64,000 nucleotides of DNA from Paraburkholderia ribeironis (GTDB taxonomy: Bacteria > Pseudomonadota > Gammaproteobacteria > Burkholderiales > Burkholderiaceae), in NCBI RefSeq assembly GCF_900019265.1, contig NZ_CYGX02000022.1, positions 1 to 64,000 on the forward strand. The letters run 5' to 3'. The notes beneath the pieces were generated by a model that did no database searches, was not told where the DNA came from, and saw only the letters and a program-made list of their open reading frames with translations. The first letter of the stretch is position 1, and each line of letters opens with the position of its first letter. The translations under genes were made by a program, and so were the position numbers. Positions 35,663 to 44,724 of the stretch are shown here, one piece after another.

Positions 35663-36292
35663 ATGCGAAATCAGCGACTTCCCATCCTGCCATTGCATCG
35701 TGACGATTTGCCGGTCGATACGATCGAACTGGCGCGTTTCATGATCGGCAAATACCTCGTGCACGATCTGCCTGAAGGGCGCATCAGTGGCCGGGTCGTC
35801 GAGACCGAGGCATATCCGGTCGGCGATTCGACCAGCCATGCGTTTATGGGCCGCCGTCCCCATAACGGCTCGATGTTTCTCGCGCCCGGCCACGCTTATG
35901 TGCGGCTGACCTACGGACTTTCGTACATGCTCAACATGTCCGCGGAAGCCGAGCAGACGGGCGCCGGCATCCTGTTTCGCGCGATCGAGCCGCTCGAAGG
36001 GCTCGCATTCATGGAGGCGCGCCGTCCGGGCGCGCCGCTGCGCGATCTCGCCCGCGGGCCCGGTCGGCTGACGATGGCGCGCGGCATCGGCCCATCGTTC
36101 GACGGCCACGATCTGTGCACGGGGCGTGGCCTGTGGATCGGCGTGATCGAGCAGGGCGAGGCGTCGGTCGGCGTGACGACGCGCATCGGTTTGTCGCGCG
36201 AGATGCATCGACCGCTGCGCTTTTTCGAACCAGGCAGCGCGTTCGTCAGCGGGCCGCGCAAGCTGTTGCTGACGCCGCATTCCAGGGCGTGA
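35663..36292 (+). CDS. mpg: 3-methyladenine DNA glycosylase (AAG/Mpg family)
   Basis: A 209-residue base-excision repair enzyme removing 3-methyladenine and other alkylated purines. It shows [14 protein letters not shown], the catalytic Glu in [39 protein letters not shown] (Tyr/His-region contacts) and [12 protein letters not shown], all in family order and spacing. Length is normal. Transcribed alone. Confidence 0.95.
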   Translation: MRNQRLPILPLHRDDLPVDTIELARFMIGKYLVHDLPEGRISGRVVETEAYPVGDSTSHAFMGRRPHNGSMFLAPGHAYVRLTYGLSYMLNMSAEAEQTGAGILFRAIEPLEGLAFMEARRPGAPLRDLARGPGRLTMARGIGPSFDGHDLCTGRGLWIGVIEQGEASVGVTTRIGLSREMHRPLRFFEPGSAFVSGPRKLLLTPHSRA

Positions 36293-36586
36293 ACACGTGC
36301 GCAGAACTGGTTGCCGGCGCGGTGCGTGCTGGCAAAAGCCACTCACATCGGATGTATTTGCGAAACGTCAGACGCAAAGGGTGGCGGCGCCGACAACTAT
36401 TACCGCGAATCGGCTGTTTCGATCGCATGTCTGGGCGAGTCATAAAGCATTCTTCTGGACGAGGCAATTATGTATCGCGAAATCTAGGGTTTTCCCTCTT
36501 CGTTCTGCTGACTAGACTGAAGTCACTCGCTTCTCACGCAGCGTGGAGAGCGACGTCAAGTAGAACAGTTCTGGAGGTAAATCATC

Positions 36587-36931
36587 ATGAAATCGCTCAT
36601 CAAGGCAGTCGCCATTGCAGCCGTGCTGGCGGCCCCGGTCGCTTCGTTCGCCCAGTCGAGCCAGCAACCGGTGAGCCGTGCGGATGTTCGCAACGAACTG
36701 ATTCGGCTTCAACAGGCAGGCTACAACCCGGCCGCGTCCAACGACGTCAGCTATCCCGCCGATATCCAGGCAGCCGAGCGCCGCATTGACGCACAGAATC
36801 CCGCGATGGCGCAGACCGAGCCGGTCGCCAATACAAGCGGTTATGGCGCGCCGATGAGCGGTTCCTCGGAAGCGGGTCACATGACCCAACCAATGACCGG
36901 TCCGCAAGCTGTGTATTTCGGTGGTCAATGA
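36587..36931 (+). CDS. DUF4148 domain exported protein
   Basis: A 114-residue secreted protein. The signal peptide MKSLIKAVAIAAVLAAPVASFAQ is followed by the DUF4148 core SRADVRNELIRLQQAGYNP to SYPADIQAAERRI, then a Gly/Ser/Gln-rich tail. DUF4148 proteins are numerous in Burkholderiaceae and their role is unknown. GGAGG at 36571-36575 gives a strong ribosome site, 11 bases before the ATG. A second DUF4148 gene lies at 43581. Confidence 0.88.
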   Translation: MKSLIKAVAIAAVLAAPVASFAQSSQQPVSRADVRNELIRLQQAGYNPAASNDVSYPADIQAAERRIDAQNPAMAQTEPVANTSGYGAPMSGSSEAGHMTQPMTGPQAVYFGGQ

Positions 36932-36965
36932 CCGATCCGCGGGGTGTGTATTCCGGTGGTAACCG
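36897..36965. repeat. Imperfect 34-bp tandem duplication spanning the DUF4148 stop codon
   Basis: Bases from 36897, TGACCGGTCCGCAAGCTGTG onward through the stop codon, recur immediately after as TGACCGATCCGCGGGGTGTG onward. The second copy would encode DPRGVYSGG after the first GPQAVYFGG, but the stop codon separates them. Confidence 0.75.
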
Positions 36966-37240
36966 ATGATGTGCGGCGCATACGTCGTACTGGGCGTCAC
37001 ATCGCAACGCAGTCAGCAACTTGAAGTGATGGATGGAGTGAAAGCAATGGCGTGTGCGCCGTGATGGTCGATGGCGCACATGCCAGTTCTCGCCGCATCG
37101 TGAAGTCGAAGTGAAGTGACCTGACCAGCGCGATGCGCACGCTGCGCCGCACGCACGAACATCCCGCCGCGCGATGCGGCCCGCACCTCGCACCTCGCGC
37201 TTGCCAGTGCAAGGAACCTCCGCTGCCGCAAGGTAGCTTC

Positions 37241-37271
37241 GCCCAACCTTCCAGAAGATTGGGCTTTTTTT
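37241..37271 (+). terminator. Rho-independent terminator, plus strand
   Basis: GCCCAA (37241-37246) pairs with TTGGGC (37259-37264) around a 12-base loop and is followed by seven T. It lies 310 bases after the DUF4148 gene with no other plus-strand gene between (36932-37240 holds only the tail duplication). It may end that transcript or an unannotated small RNA. Confidence 0.7.
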
Positions 37272-37327
37272 GGGTGCTCTGGCGCATTGGCGCAGAAGGT
37301 CGCGCGGCGTTCAGCGTGGCGTGCGCG

Positions 37328-37771
37328 TCACAGCCGCTCGCCGTGAATATAAAACTCGAGTTGCTGAATGGTGAACTGCTGTTCGGCGATGATGTTCTTC
37401 ACCAGGTCGCCAATCGACACCATGCCGACCAGCCGTTCGTTCTCGATCACCGGAAGATGGCGCATGCGGCGCTCGGTCATGAGGGCCATGCAGTCCTCGA
37501 TGCTCTGGTCGGGGCGCACGAAGCGCACGGCCTTGGTCATGATGTCGCGCACCGGCGTGGCCTTCGACGAACGGTCCATCAGCACGATCTTGCGTGCATA
37601 GTCGCGCTCGGTGACGATGCCGGCGATGCTGTCGCCGTCCGTCACGACCAGCGCGCCGATACCTTTTTCGGCCATCAACCGGATCGCCTCGTAGACGGAA
37701 TCGTCGGCGCCGATCGTGTAGACAATGGTGTGGGTCGGTTTCGTTTTAAGAAGCTGGGCAACACTTGTCAT
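37328..37771 (-). CDS. Two-CBS-domain protein
   Basis: A 147-residue protein made of two CBS domains (about residues 5-65 and 73-130). Each has the usual end motif: GALVVTDGDSIAGIVTERDYARK and RHLPVIENERLVGMVSIGDLVK. CBS pairs bind adenosyl ligands such as AMP, ATP, NADH or SAM and act as energy or redox sensors. No catalytic domain is attached. The start MTSVAQLL is used; the upstream frame is unlikely. Divergent from ribA. Confidence 0.92.
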   Translation of the reverse strand: MTSVAQLLKTKPTHTIVYTIGADDSVYEAIRLMAEKGIGALVVTDGDSIAGIVTERDYARKIVLMDRSSKATPVRDIMTKAVRFVRPDQSIEDCMALMTERRMRHLPVIENERLVGMVSIGDLVKNIIAEQQFTIQQLEFYIHGERL

Positions 37772-38020
37772 GGAGCGGCTCCGTTTCGCAGTGCAGCACG
37801 CCAACGCGGCGCGCTGTCGTGAGGGACAGGCCATTCCAGTATAGGCGCGTCGCGCGGGCGCAGTACACCGGGAAATAGCGCGTGGCGCGTCGCGCATTCG
37901 AGTGGCATGGCGGCGCACCAGCGGGCAGCGCGCCGTGCGCCATGCAAGGGCATACAGGTATGCCGCGCGGATTAGCGGTAAACTCCCAGTCCATACCTTA
38001 ATCCCGGTTTGATCGGGTTC

Positions 38021-38695
38021 ATGTCAGCACCTTTGTCCAACGCCATGCTCACGTCTCACGATCCATCGCCAGTAGCAGACGGCGCCATCAACGGCGAATG
38101 CGTCGTTCTCGATGCCACTGCCACGCTTCCCACGCGCTACGGCACGTTCACTTCCTATGTGTTTCGCGTGATCGAAAGCGGCGCCGAACATCTCGCGCTC
38201 GTGATGGGCGATGTCGCCAACCAGTCATCCGTGTTGACGCGGCTGCACTCCGAATGCCTCACGGGCGACGTGCTCGGCTCGTACCGTTGCGACTGCGGCG
38301 AGCAGCTCGACCTCGCCTTGCGCTATATCGCGGCCGAAGGCTGCGGCGTGCTGCTCTATCTGCGCGGCCATGAAGGGCGCGGCATCGGTCTGTCGAACAA
38401 GATTCGCGCCTATGCGCTGCAGGAGCAGGGGCGCGATACCGTCGAGGCCAATCTCGATCTCGGCCTGCCCGACGATTCGCGCGAATACGACTCGGCCGCG
38501 GGCATCCTGCGCACGCTGAAGGTCACCTCGGTGCGGCTGATGAGCAACAATCCGGAGAAGTTCGACACGCTGTCGAGGCACGGCATTCCGGTGTGCGAGC
38601 GGGTCGCGCTGGCGATCCCGATGCGCGAGGAGAACGAGCGCTATATCCGCACCAAGCAGCTCAAGTTCGGTCACTACTTCGACGAAAACGAATAG
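38021..38695 (+). CDS. ribA: GTP cyclohydrolase II
   Basis: A 224-residue enzyme for the first committed step of riboflavin synthesis: GTP to 2,5-diamino-6-ribosylamino-pyrimidinone phosphate, formate and pyrophosphate. The zinc ligands are in [20 protein letters not shown]. The catalytic region [17 protein letters not shown] and [14 protein letters not shown] are present. It is monofunctional (no fused RibB domain). The ATG at 38021 is chosen over TTG at 38009. No FMN riboswitch is seen upstream. No other rib gene is next to it. Confidence 0.96.
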   Translation: MSAPLSNAMLTSHDPSPVADGAINGECVVLDATATLPTRYGTFTSYVFRVIESGAEHLALVMGDVANQSSVLTRLHSECLTGDVLGSYRCDCGEQLDLALRYIAAEGCGVLLYLRGHEGRGIGLSNKIRAYALQEQGRDTVEANLDLGLPDDSREYDSAAGILRTLKVTSVRLMSNNPEKFDTLSRHGIPVCERVALAIPMREENERYIRTKQLKFGHYFDENE

Positions 38696-38946
38696 CCGGG
38701 CCGGCGCGCCTGCTCAGAACAGACTGAAATCGTCATTGCTGTCGGGGATCGCGCTGAGCAGATCGTGCAGCGCGCGCCAACCCGTCCATTCGGAGAGCGT
38801 TGCCGATATCGCGAGCCAACGGCGTGCGCGGGCCTTCACGCGCGTTGGCGCGCGGCGCTGAGCCGCGTTGTTCCGCGATCCGTTTCTGGGCGATGTGCGC
38901 AGCAAGGGGCAGGTCTGCATGGATCTTCTCCCGTCGCGATTGCCGT

Positions 38947-39858
38947 TCACCGGACCGCAGGCACATGCGCGGCCTGGGTCACGCGCGGCATCATGGCCGC
39001 AAACTCCTGCGCCAGTGTGGTGGCGCCAAAGCGCCGTTCGCTGACATGAGCTTCAACATCGATGCGTCCCGCGTTGTGCGCATCGCACAGCTCGATGATC
39101 AGGCGCGCGTGTCGCTCGCCGAGCCCGGCGCGATGAAGCACCGCGGCCCATTCGCTACGCGGCACTTCTCGCGCCGCAATCGGTCGGCCCGACACACGCG
39201 CAAGCGTGCGCGCCACGTCCAGCGCGGTCACGCGCTCTTGACTTTCGATGCTCACGACGCGCGGCGCCATTCGTGGAGGCCTTGCGTCGAGCAGCAGCTC
39301 GGCCGCGAGCAAGCCCACATCTTGCGCGGCGACGGTCGGAAACCGCTTGTCCAGCGGATGATGCAGGCTTGGCAGCACGCCGTGCTCGAGCGCCGCCGGC
39401 ATCACGCGAGCCCAGTTGTCCATGTGCTCGGCGGAGCGCAGAAACGTCAGTTGCGAATCGACCGTTCGCAGTTGCGTTTCGAGGTAGTGGAAGAGCGTCG
39501 TGATGCCCGTGCCGTCCGGATGTTCGGCGCCGTAGTCGGACAGTGCGAGTACGTGTCGCGGCGGCGCGGCGCGCAATGCCGCGACTCCGGACTCGATCAT
39601 GTGCCGCATCGCCGCGGCGGGATCGGCGTGCGCACGCGGCACCGGACACAGCATCTGCACTGCGTGCGCTCCGTCGATTGCGCGCGCAACCGACGCTGCG
39701 TCGTTCAGATCGGCGACGGCCAACTCGCAGCCGATCGCCGCGAGCGGTGCGCTTTGCTTCTCATCGCGCACGACCGCGCGCACCGCATGGCCCGCGCGAC
39801 GCAATGCCGTCGCACTCATCCGGCCCACATGGCCGGCTGCTCCAAGAATCACGAACAC
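38947..39858 (-). CDS. NmrA-like NAD(P)-binding protein
   Basis: A 303-residue protein of the atypical short-chain dehydrogenase group. The N-terminal Rossmann motif is ILGAAGHVGRMSATAL. AVRAVVRDEKQ and ELAVADLNDAASVARAIDG follow in typical order, and the C-terminal substrate half has RFPTVAAQDVGLLAAELL. The catalytic Tyr-Lys pair of true SDRs is not evident, so it may sense NAD(P) redox state or reduce quinones. It is divergent from an AraC-family gene that probably regulates it. Confidence 0.88.
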   Translation of the reverse strand: MFVILGAAGHVGRMSATALRRAGHAVRAVVRDEKQSAPLAAIGCELAVADLNDAASVARAIDGAHAVQMLCPVPRAHADPAAAMRHMIESGVAALRAAPPRHVLALSDYGAEHPDGTGITTLFHYLETQLRTVDSQLTFLRSAEHMDNWARVMPAALEHGVLPSLHHPLDKRFPTVAAQDVGLLAAELLLDARPPRMAPRVVSIESQERVTALDVARTLARVSGRPIAAREVPRSEWAAVLHRAGLGERHARLIIELCDAHNAGRIDVEAHVSERRFGATTLAQEFAAMMPRVTQAAHVPAVR

Positions 39859-40077
39859 GTTGCGCTCCTTTGATGATCGACGCGTATGGCGTCACATGGC
39901 GTCATGTTAGGGACGCGGCGATCGGCACGCGCGCAGGCAAGGATGAATTCACGCAGATCCGGATGATCGTTTTTTCCGGCGACGCGGCGTTGCGCGTGCA
40001 ATCTCGTAGCGCCAGGCATGTCAGCGAAAAAAACCGCACAATGCACGTACGTTGTGCCGCCAATCACGAGGGAAGCC

Positions 40078-40998
40078 ATGAACGTCGCGACACCCATGAC
40101 GCAATCGCAGCCAGAACCGCACCGCGGTTCACGCATCGCGGTGTACTCCAGCAAGATGCTCGGCTGGCAGGGCTTCGGCGCGGAGCTGGTCAAGGTGTCG
40201 GCGGGGCTGCACCGGATGCCGGCGTCCATCCATCATCGGGTGGGCGTGCATGTCGGCGCGCCGGTCAACGCGCACTGTATTTGCGACGAACGCCGCCATA
40301 CGCGGATTCAGGCGCACGGCGACGTCGACGTGATTCCGGCCGGACTCGCCGGGCAATGGAGCGATGACGCCAACTGCACGATTTTCAGCGTCTGGTTCGG
40401 CGAAGATTTCGCGCAACGCACGGTCGAGCAACTGGCGCTGAAGTCAGGCGACGCGCAACTTCGCCCGCGCTTGCAGATGCGCGACCCGCGCTTTCAGCAT
40501 CTTGCCTGGGCGCTACGCGCCGAACTCGAAGCGGACGATGCGTCCGATCCGCTTTACGCCGAGAGTCTATGCACGGCGATGGTGGTGCGCCTGATCGGCG
40601 GTGCGGCGGCGCTCGAAGACAGACGGCGCACGCTCGCGCCGAAGACGGCCGCGCGGGTGATCGAGTTCATCGAAGCGCATCTGGACCAGCGGCTCACGTT
40701 GAGCGACCTCGCTGCGCAGGCCGGCTTGAGCGTGCCGCATTTCAAGGTGCTGTTTCGCGCCACGCTTGGCATGCCCGTGCATCGGTACGTGGTGCAGCGC
40801 AGAGTGGAGCGCGCGACAACGCTGCTGCGCGAGGGCAAGCTCAACGCGAGTCAGATCGCGCTCGACACCGGCTTTGCGCATCAGAGCCACATGGCGCACT
40901 GGATGGGACGATTGCTGGGTATCACGCCGCGTGAGCTGTTGCGCGCCGGGCCGGCCGTTGCGTCATCGGATCGTCGCGTCGATGCGGGACGCCAGTAG
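40078..40998 (+). CDS. AraC-family transcriptional regulator
   Basis: A 306-residue regulator. The N-terminal part (residues about 20-150) resembles a cupin-type sensor, with a DVDVIPAGLAGQW strand. The C-terminal double helix-turn-helix is complete: LSDLAAQAGLSVPHFKVLFR and ASQIALDTGFAHQSHMAHW, ending in GITPRELL. GAGGGAAGCC before the ATG at 40078 supports this start over an upstream one at 40018. Divergent from the NmrA-like gene, its likely target. Confidence 0.9.
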   Translation: MNVATPMTQSQPEPHRGSRIAVYSSKMLGWQGFGAELVKVSAGLHRMPASIHHRVGVHVGAPVNAHCICDERRHTRIQAHGDVDVIPAGLAGQWSDDANCTIFSVWFGEDFAQRTVEQLALKSGDAQLRPRLQMRDPRFQHLAWALRAELEADDASDPLYAESLCTAMVVRLIGGAAALEDRRRTLAPKTAARVIEFIEAHLDQRLTLSDLAAQAGLSVPHFKVLFRATLGMPVHRYVVQRRVERATTLLREGKLNASQIALDTGFAHQSHMAHWMGRLLGITPRELLRAGPAVASSDRRVDAGRQ

Positions 40999-41000
40999 CG

Positions 41001-41040
41001 GACCAAGGCAAAGCAAGGTAAAGCAAGGTAGAGCAAGGCA
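41001..41040. repeat. Four tandem 10-bp units
   Basis: GACCAAGGCA, then two AAGCAAGGTA and GAGCAAGGCA, in register, directly after the AraC stop codon and before the convergent anti-sigma gene. A shortened fifth unit follows. Confidence 0.85.
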
Positions 41041-41053
41041 AGGCAAAGCGGTA

Positions 41054-41890
41054 TCAACCCGGCGCGGCACCGGTCAACTGTGCGTAGACGTCATGCGCGA
41101 GCTGCAATAGCTGCTTGCGATCGATCCCACCCGACACCGCATAACCAAAGTCACCGTCGACCCAGTAGAACACATTCACCGGGCCATCCTGATACAGCTT
41201 GAACGCGGTCGTGTTCGCGTTCGCCTGCCGGTGCGAGATGCAAAGCGTGACGCGCTCTCCATTCGGCCCGCGATACATGAACTGCGCGGTCGGTCCATCC
41301 GCGCCGGGTAACAGGCGTCCGCCCGACAGACTGAACCCGCTCTTCGATAGCATCGGCGGATGCACGTTGGTGCCAAGGCGGTTAGCGAGCCACTGCACGA
41401 AATCCTGTTCGCGATCGGCGTTCATGTCGGCCGGCCGGTCGATGGCCGGCATATAGACCACGTGCGCCAAAGCCGCCTGCCGCGCAAACGTCTCGCTGCC
41501 ATTCGCGCTCACCGGGCGCGTCTCCGAACGGTCCGCGCCGACCGGCGCGACGGCCTCCTGTCCGATACGCGTGCCGAATCCGAGACCCACCCCGAGCAGC
41601 AGCGCCGCCGCCATGCCGGCGAACTGCGCGGCGAACTGCGGCCAGTTGGCGGCAATCCGCCAGCGGCGCCGCGCGCTCGCCCGCAAGCGCTTCGGCACCG
41701 GTTCGCCGAGCACGCGGTCATAGCGTTGATGGAACAGGTTGTTGAGCGAAAAATAATCGCTGACGCGGGCGGCCAATTCAGGGTTCTGTTCGAGCGCACG
41801 CTCCACGTCGACCCGACGCTCATCACTGAGTGTGCCGTCCACATATGCGTGCAGGTCTTCTTCGCCGATCGGCATCTGTTGCTCGCTCAT
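41054..41890 (-). CDS. Anti-sigma factor (single-pass membrane protein)
   Basis: A 278-residue protein. The N-terminal cytoplasmic domain has EEDLHAYVDGTLSDERRVDVE followed by LFHQRYDRVLGEP, the typical anti-sigma start. One membrane segment (about residues 86-106, QFAAQFAGMAAALLLGVGLG) leads to a periplasmic domain of about 170 residues that would sense the signal. Its ATG overlaps the stop of the sigma gene (ATGA), tying the two together. The ZAS zinc motif (HxxxCxxC) is not seen. Signal unknown. Confidence 0.9.
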   Translation of the reverse strand: MSEQQMPIGEEDLHAYVDGTLSDERRVDVERALEQNPELAARVSDYFSLNNLFHQRYDRVLGEPVPKRLRASARRRWRIAANWPQFAAQFAGMAAALLLGVGLGFGTRIGQEAVAPVGADRSETRPVSANGSETFARQAALAHVVYMPAIDRPADMNADREQDFVQWLANRLGTNVHPPMLSKSGFSLSGGRLLPGADGPTAQFMYRGPNGERVTLCISHRQANANTTAFKLYQDGPVNVFYWVDGDFGYAVSGGIDRKQLLQLAHDVYAQLTGAAPG

Positions 41891-42405
41891 CGCACCACCT
41901 GTAATTTCGCACCGGGCTGTGTGCCCGCCATCAATGCCCGAAGCCGCTCACGTCCACGTGAAAGCCGCGACATCACTGTGCCGATCGGGATGTTCAGCGC
42001 GAGCGCCACGTCGGCGTAGCTCATTTCCTCGAGTCCCACCAGCAGCACGACTTCGCGCTGCTCGAGCGGCAAACGCTGCAACGCGTAGTCGAGGTCGCGC
42101 ATTTCCAGCGAGCGGGTCTGGCTTGACGGCACCGCAAATTCGCTTTCGGCAATGCTGCCGTCGTCGACGGTCACGTGGACCGCGTGCGCCGATGCCTTGC
42201 GCGCCTGATTGGCGAACACGTTGTGCATGATCGTGAACAGCCACGCGCGCAGGTCGGTGCCAGGCCGGAACATATCGGTGCGGCCGAGCGCGCGTTCGAG
42301 CGTGTCCTGCACGAGGTCGTCGGCGAGATCGCGATTGTTGATCAGCGCTCGTGCGTAGCGCCGCAAACGCGGCACATGCTCCATCAACTCGTCACGGACA
42401 TCCAT
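41887..42405 (-). CDS. ECF-type RNA polymerase sigma factor
   Basis: A 172-residue sigma-70 family extracytoplasmic-function factor. Region 2 is PRLRRYARALINNRDLADDLVQDTLERAL, with DLRAWLFTIMHNVFANQAR after it. Region 4 contains ALQRLPLEQREVVLLVGLEEMSYADVALALNIPIGTVMSRLSRGRERLR. It is followed with a four-base overlap by its anti-sigma factor. Another anti-sigma-like gene lies upstream, so the unit may be read as one operon of three. Such sigmas usually direct their own promoter. Confidence 0.94.
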   Translation of the reverse strand: MDVRDELMEHVPRLRRYARALINNRDLADDLVQDTLERALGRTDMFRPGTDLRAWLFTIMHNVFANQARKASAHAVHVTVDDGSIAESEFAVPSSQTRSLEMRDLDYALQRLPLEQREVVLLVGLEEMSYADVALALNIPIGTVMSRLSRGRERLRALMAGTQPGAKLQVVR

Positions 42406-42570
42406 TTTTCATTCCGGTTGTGGGGCTGGTTGCAGTCATAGCTCGTGCAGACATAGGGCCGGCGACTGGCGCCTCGGCTGGCAGGCATTCGGGTTGCAAA
42501 CACGGCTGAGCACATTTTATTCCGCTGGTCTGGTTGAGCGCGTGACGGGTCGTTGATGCTCTGCGCGCTG

Positions 42571-43299
42571 TCAGTGCATCGTCAGCGCATCGGCGGCGCG
42601 CATCAGGCCGTGGGTGCGGGCGTCACCGGCCACCACGAAGCGCTGGCCGTGCGCCGTCCACGTCAGGAGCCGGATCGCACCGATGCGGCGTGCGGACCAT
42701 TGCGGCTGCGCCGTCGCGAACAGCGTCAGCGTCGACATCAACACGATCGGCTGGGTGTCGCCATTCAGATAGATGAATTCGTTGACGCGCTGAAAGGGAC
42801 CCTGCGGCACTACCCGTTGCTCGACGAGCCGCAGGCCGATTGCGCTGAGATCGGGCGCGGCAGCAGCGGTACGAGTCGGCGTCGCCGTGGAAAACGGCCG
42901 CGCAGCGGTTTCCGCCAGCGCCATCACCGCGGCGTTGTCGAGCGCCTGCGCGGATACCTGGGTGGCGGCGAGCCAGCCGCTTGCGGCGGCCAGTGTCAAG
43001 ACCAGCACGACTACTGTGATGAGCGGTCCGCGTCGGCGTCCGGTCGGGTTCATGCGCAGCAACGTGCGATGCGATCCGTCGACCCGACGCGTCGCCGGGG
43101 GTTCGTCGGCGCTCTGGAAGGCTTGCTGGATCTGCGTGTTCAGCCTGTCGTAAAACGCTACCCGGCGCGCTTCGCCTGGGTCCTTGCCGAGATAGTCGCG
43201 CAGAAATGCCGCGCGTTCCGGCTTCAGCGTGCCGTCGGCGTAGGCCTGAATGTCGGCTTCGGTGAGTGGCGAGCCGGGAGGGACATCGGTGGAGGTCAT
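42571..43299 (-). CDS. Second anti-sigma-like membrane protein
   Basis: A 242-residue protein resembling the downstream anti-sigma factor in layout: LTEADIQAYADGTLKPERAAFLRDYLGKD at the N-terminus, one membrane segment near residues 93-112 (LITVVVLVLTLAAASGWLAA), and a periplasmic tail of about 130 residues. No sigma gene precedes it; the nearest sigma is downstream by 166 bases. It might sense a second signal for the same sigma, or act on a distant one. Start MTSTDV is inferred from family alignment. Confidence 0.82.
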   Translation of the reverse strand: MTSTDVPPGSPLTEADIQAYADGTLKPERAAFLRDYLGKDPGEARRVAFYDRLNTQIQQAFQSADEPPATRRVDGSHRTLLRMNPTGRRRGPLITVVVLVLTLAAASGWLAATQVSAQALDNAAVMALAETAARPFSTATPTRTAAAAPDLSAIGLRLVEQRVVPQGPFQRVNEFIYLNGDTQPIVLMSTLTLFATAQPQWSARRIGAIRLLTWTAHGQRFVVAGDARTHGLMRAADALTMH

Positions 43300-43580
43300 G
43301 GTGTCGGCAGTCGTCGGGTTACAGCTATCGAAGGGCGAACACAAGCAGGCGCGGGTTTATTCCACGCGTTCTGCAGGTTATTCGCAACGCTGCGATCGAT
43401 GCGGCGGCATCACTGCCGCGCTGTCCTGGCGAGGCCAACGGATCGCGAGCAAACCCATGCACAGGTTCTTTTATTCCGCTTTCGGAATATGTTTTTTCGG
43501 TGTCGTCGATGCAGGAATAAAAGCCGCAACGCCCTGGTTTTCCCTGATGCAAACCTGCACAACCCTCACCGGAGTTCATC

Positions 43581-43850
43581 ATGAAGAAGATTGCAATTGC
43601 CACTTTGTCTGTTGTCGTTCTGGTCGCTTCGTCGAGCGCTTTTGCCGAGGGCAAGACACGTGCTCAGGTGTACCAGGAATTGATCGAGGCGCAGCAGAAC
43701 GGTCTGGATTACATCACGGACACATCGTACCCGGATGTCAACCCGATCTTCGCGCAACAGGTTAAGCAGCACAAGGAAGCGCTCGCCGCGCAAGCGGCGG
43801 CCGCCGGCCGCGTCGCGAGCGGTAGCGCGGCGGCAAGTGGCGCCAATTGA
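43581..43850 (+). CDS. DUF4148 domain exported protein
   Basis: An 89-residue protein: signal peptide MKKIAIATLSVVVLVASSSAFA, core KTRAQVYQELIEAQQNGLDY to SYPDVNPIFAQQVKQHKE, and an Ala/Gly/Ser tail. A second copy of the family in this window. Divergent from the second anti-sigma-like gene. Its function is unknown. Confidence 0.85.
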   Translation: MKKIAIATLSVVVLVASSSAFAEGKTRAQVYQELIEAQQNGLDYITDTSYPDVNPIFAQQVKQHKEALAAQAAAAGRVASGSAAASGAN

Positions 43851-43958
43851 AGTATCGGCAGCCGGCGCGTGAATGGAGCGGGCGCGCCGGCGTCGAGTGG
43901 AATAGATCGCTGTCTCCTGGGTTGGCCGGTCAGTGCATCTATCCCACAAGGAGGCTTT

Positions 43959-44112
43959 GTGACACAACCGCCCATTCCCGACGCCGAACCCGTCTGCGTG
44001 CCATGCCGACTCGCAGCGATCGGCGCGCTCGTGCTGGCACTGGCCGGCGGCTTTGCGTACACGGCAGGCTGGCTCACGCCCGCACGTCGGAGCGCCGCAC
44101 GTTTCCTCAACA
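43959..44112 (+). pseudogene. 5' remnant of a catalase-family peroxidase gene
   Basis: A GTG start preceded by AAGGAGG begins VTQPPIPDAEPVCVPCRLAA, followed by a membrane/signal segment (AIGALVLALAGGFAYTAG) and WLTPARRSAARFLNT. This is the start typical of catalase-like (SrpA-type) peroxidases that sit before a cytochrome b561 gene in Burkholderiaceae. It breaks off after about 51 residues where a cytochrome b561 sequence begins in another frame. The heme domain is missing. Confidence 0.75.
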
Positions 44113-44418
44113 CCCGCCGATATGCCAGCGTCGCACCGCATCGCGGCCAAGGTTTCGCACGTCGTGCTGTATGCGCCGATGATCGCGATGCCGGTGATCG
44201 GCTGGGCGATGCTGTCCGCGGCGGGCCATCCGATCACGCTCTATGGCCCGTTGCATTTGCCGCCGATCGCGCCGCATGACGTCGTGCTGTTCGCGGTGCT
44301 GCGCGCGTTGCACACATGGCTCGCGTTCGCGTTGTTCGCGACCTTGCTGCTGCATCTCGCGGCGGCGCTGTTTCATGGCTTGATCCGCCGCGACGGCGTA
44401 TTTTCGAGCGTGGCTCGC
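44113..44418 (+). pseudogene. 3' remnant of a cytochrome b561 gene
   Basis: The frame reads PADMPASHRIAAKVSHVVLY, then APMIAMPVIGWAMLSAAGHP, then ALRALHTWLAFALFATLLLHLAAALFHGLIRRDGVF. This is the C-terminal half of a diheme cytochrome b561 with one conserved His pair; the first half is absent. With the neighbouring catalase start, this marks an internal deletion of roughly 1 kb or more joining two formerly adjacent genes. The frame has no stop before the helicase gene and so runs into it. Confidence 0.75.
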
Positions 44419-44724
44419 GCAGGCCATCAGGAATCGCTAACAATCGACCCGTTCCGAGCGCGCATCGTAAGACGTCTGCACATGCAGGGTGGCCGGCAGC
44501 CGCGCATACAGCGGCGCGCGGCGGGCCGTGCGCTGTCGAGTGGGGCTCCCATCCGGAACCCGCGCCACTGCCATTGCGTGCCAACGCGTAAAATGGCCGG
44601 TTATCACAGGCAATTGGTGCCGCACAGAATCTCGCCGACAGCCGCGACGCCGCCGCGCGTCCGGCCAGCCGCTGGGTCCGCGCACGATTGCCTTCGCCGG
44701 TTGACTAGGAGGAATGGGACGCTG

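Noticed and set aside
38714..38950. Two overlapping minus-strand small frames between ribA and the NmrA-like gene
   Set aside because: Neither has a family match or ribosome site, although the tail ALHDLLSAIPDSNDDFSLF looks protein-like; possibly a broken gene, not supportable.
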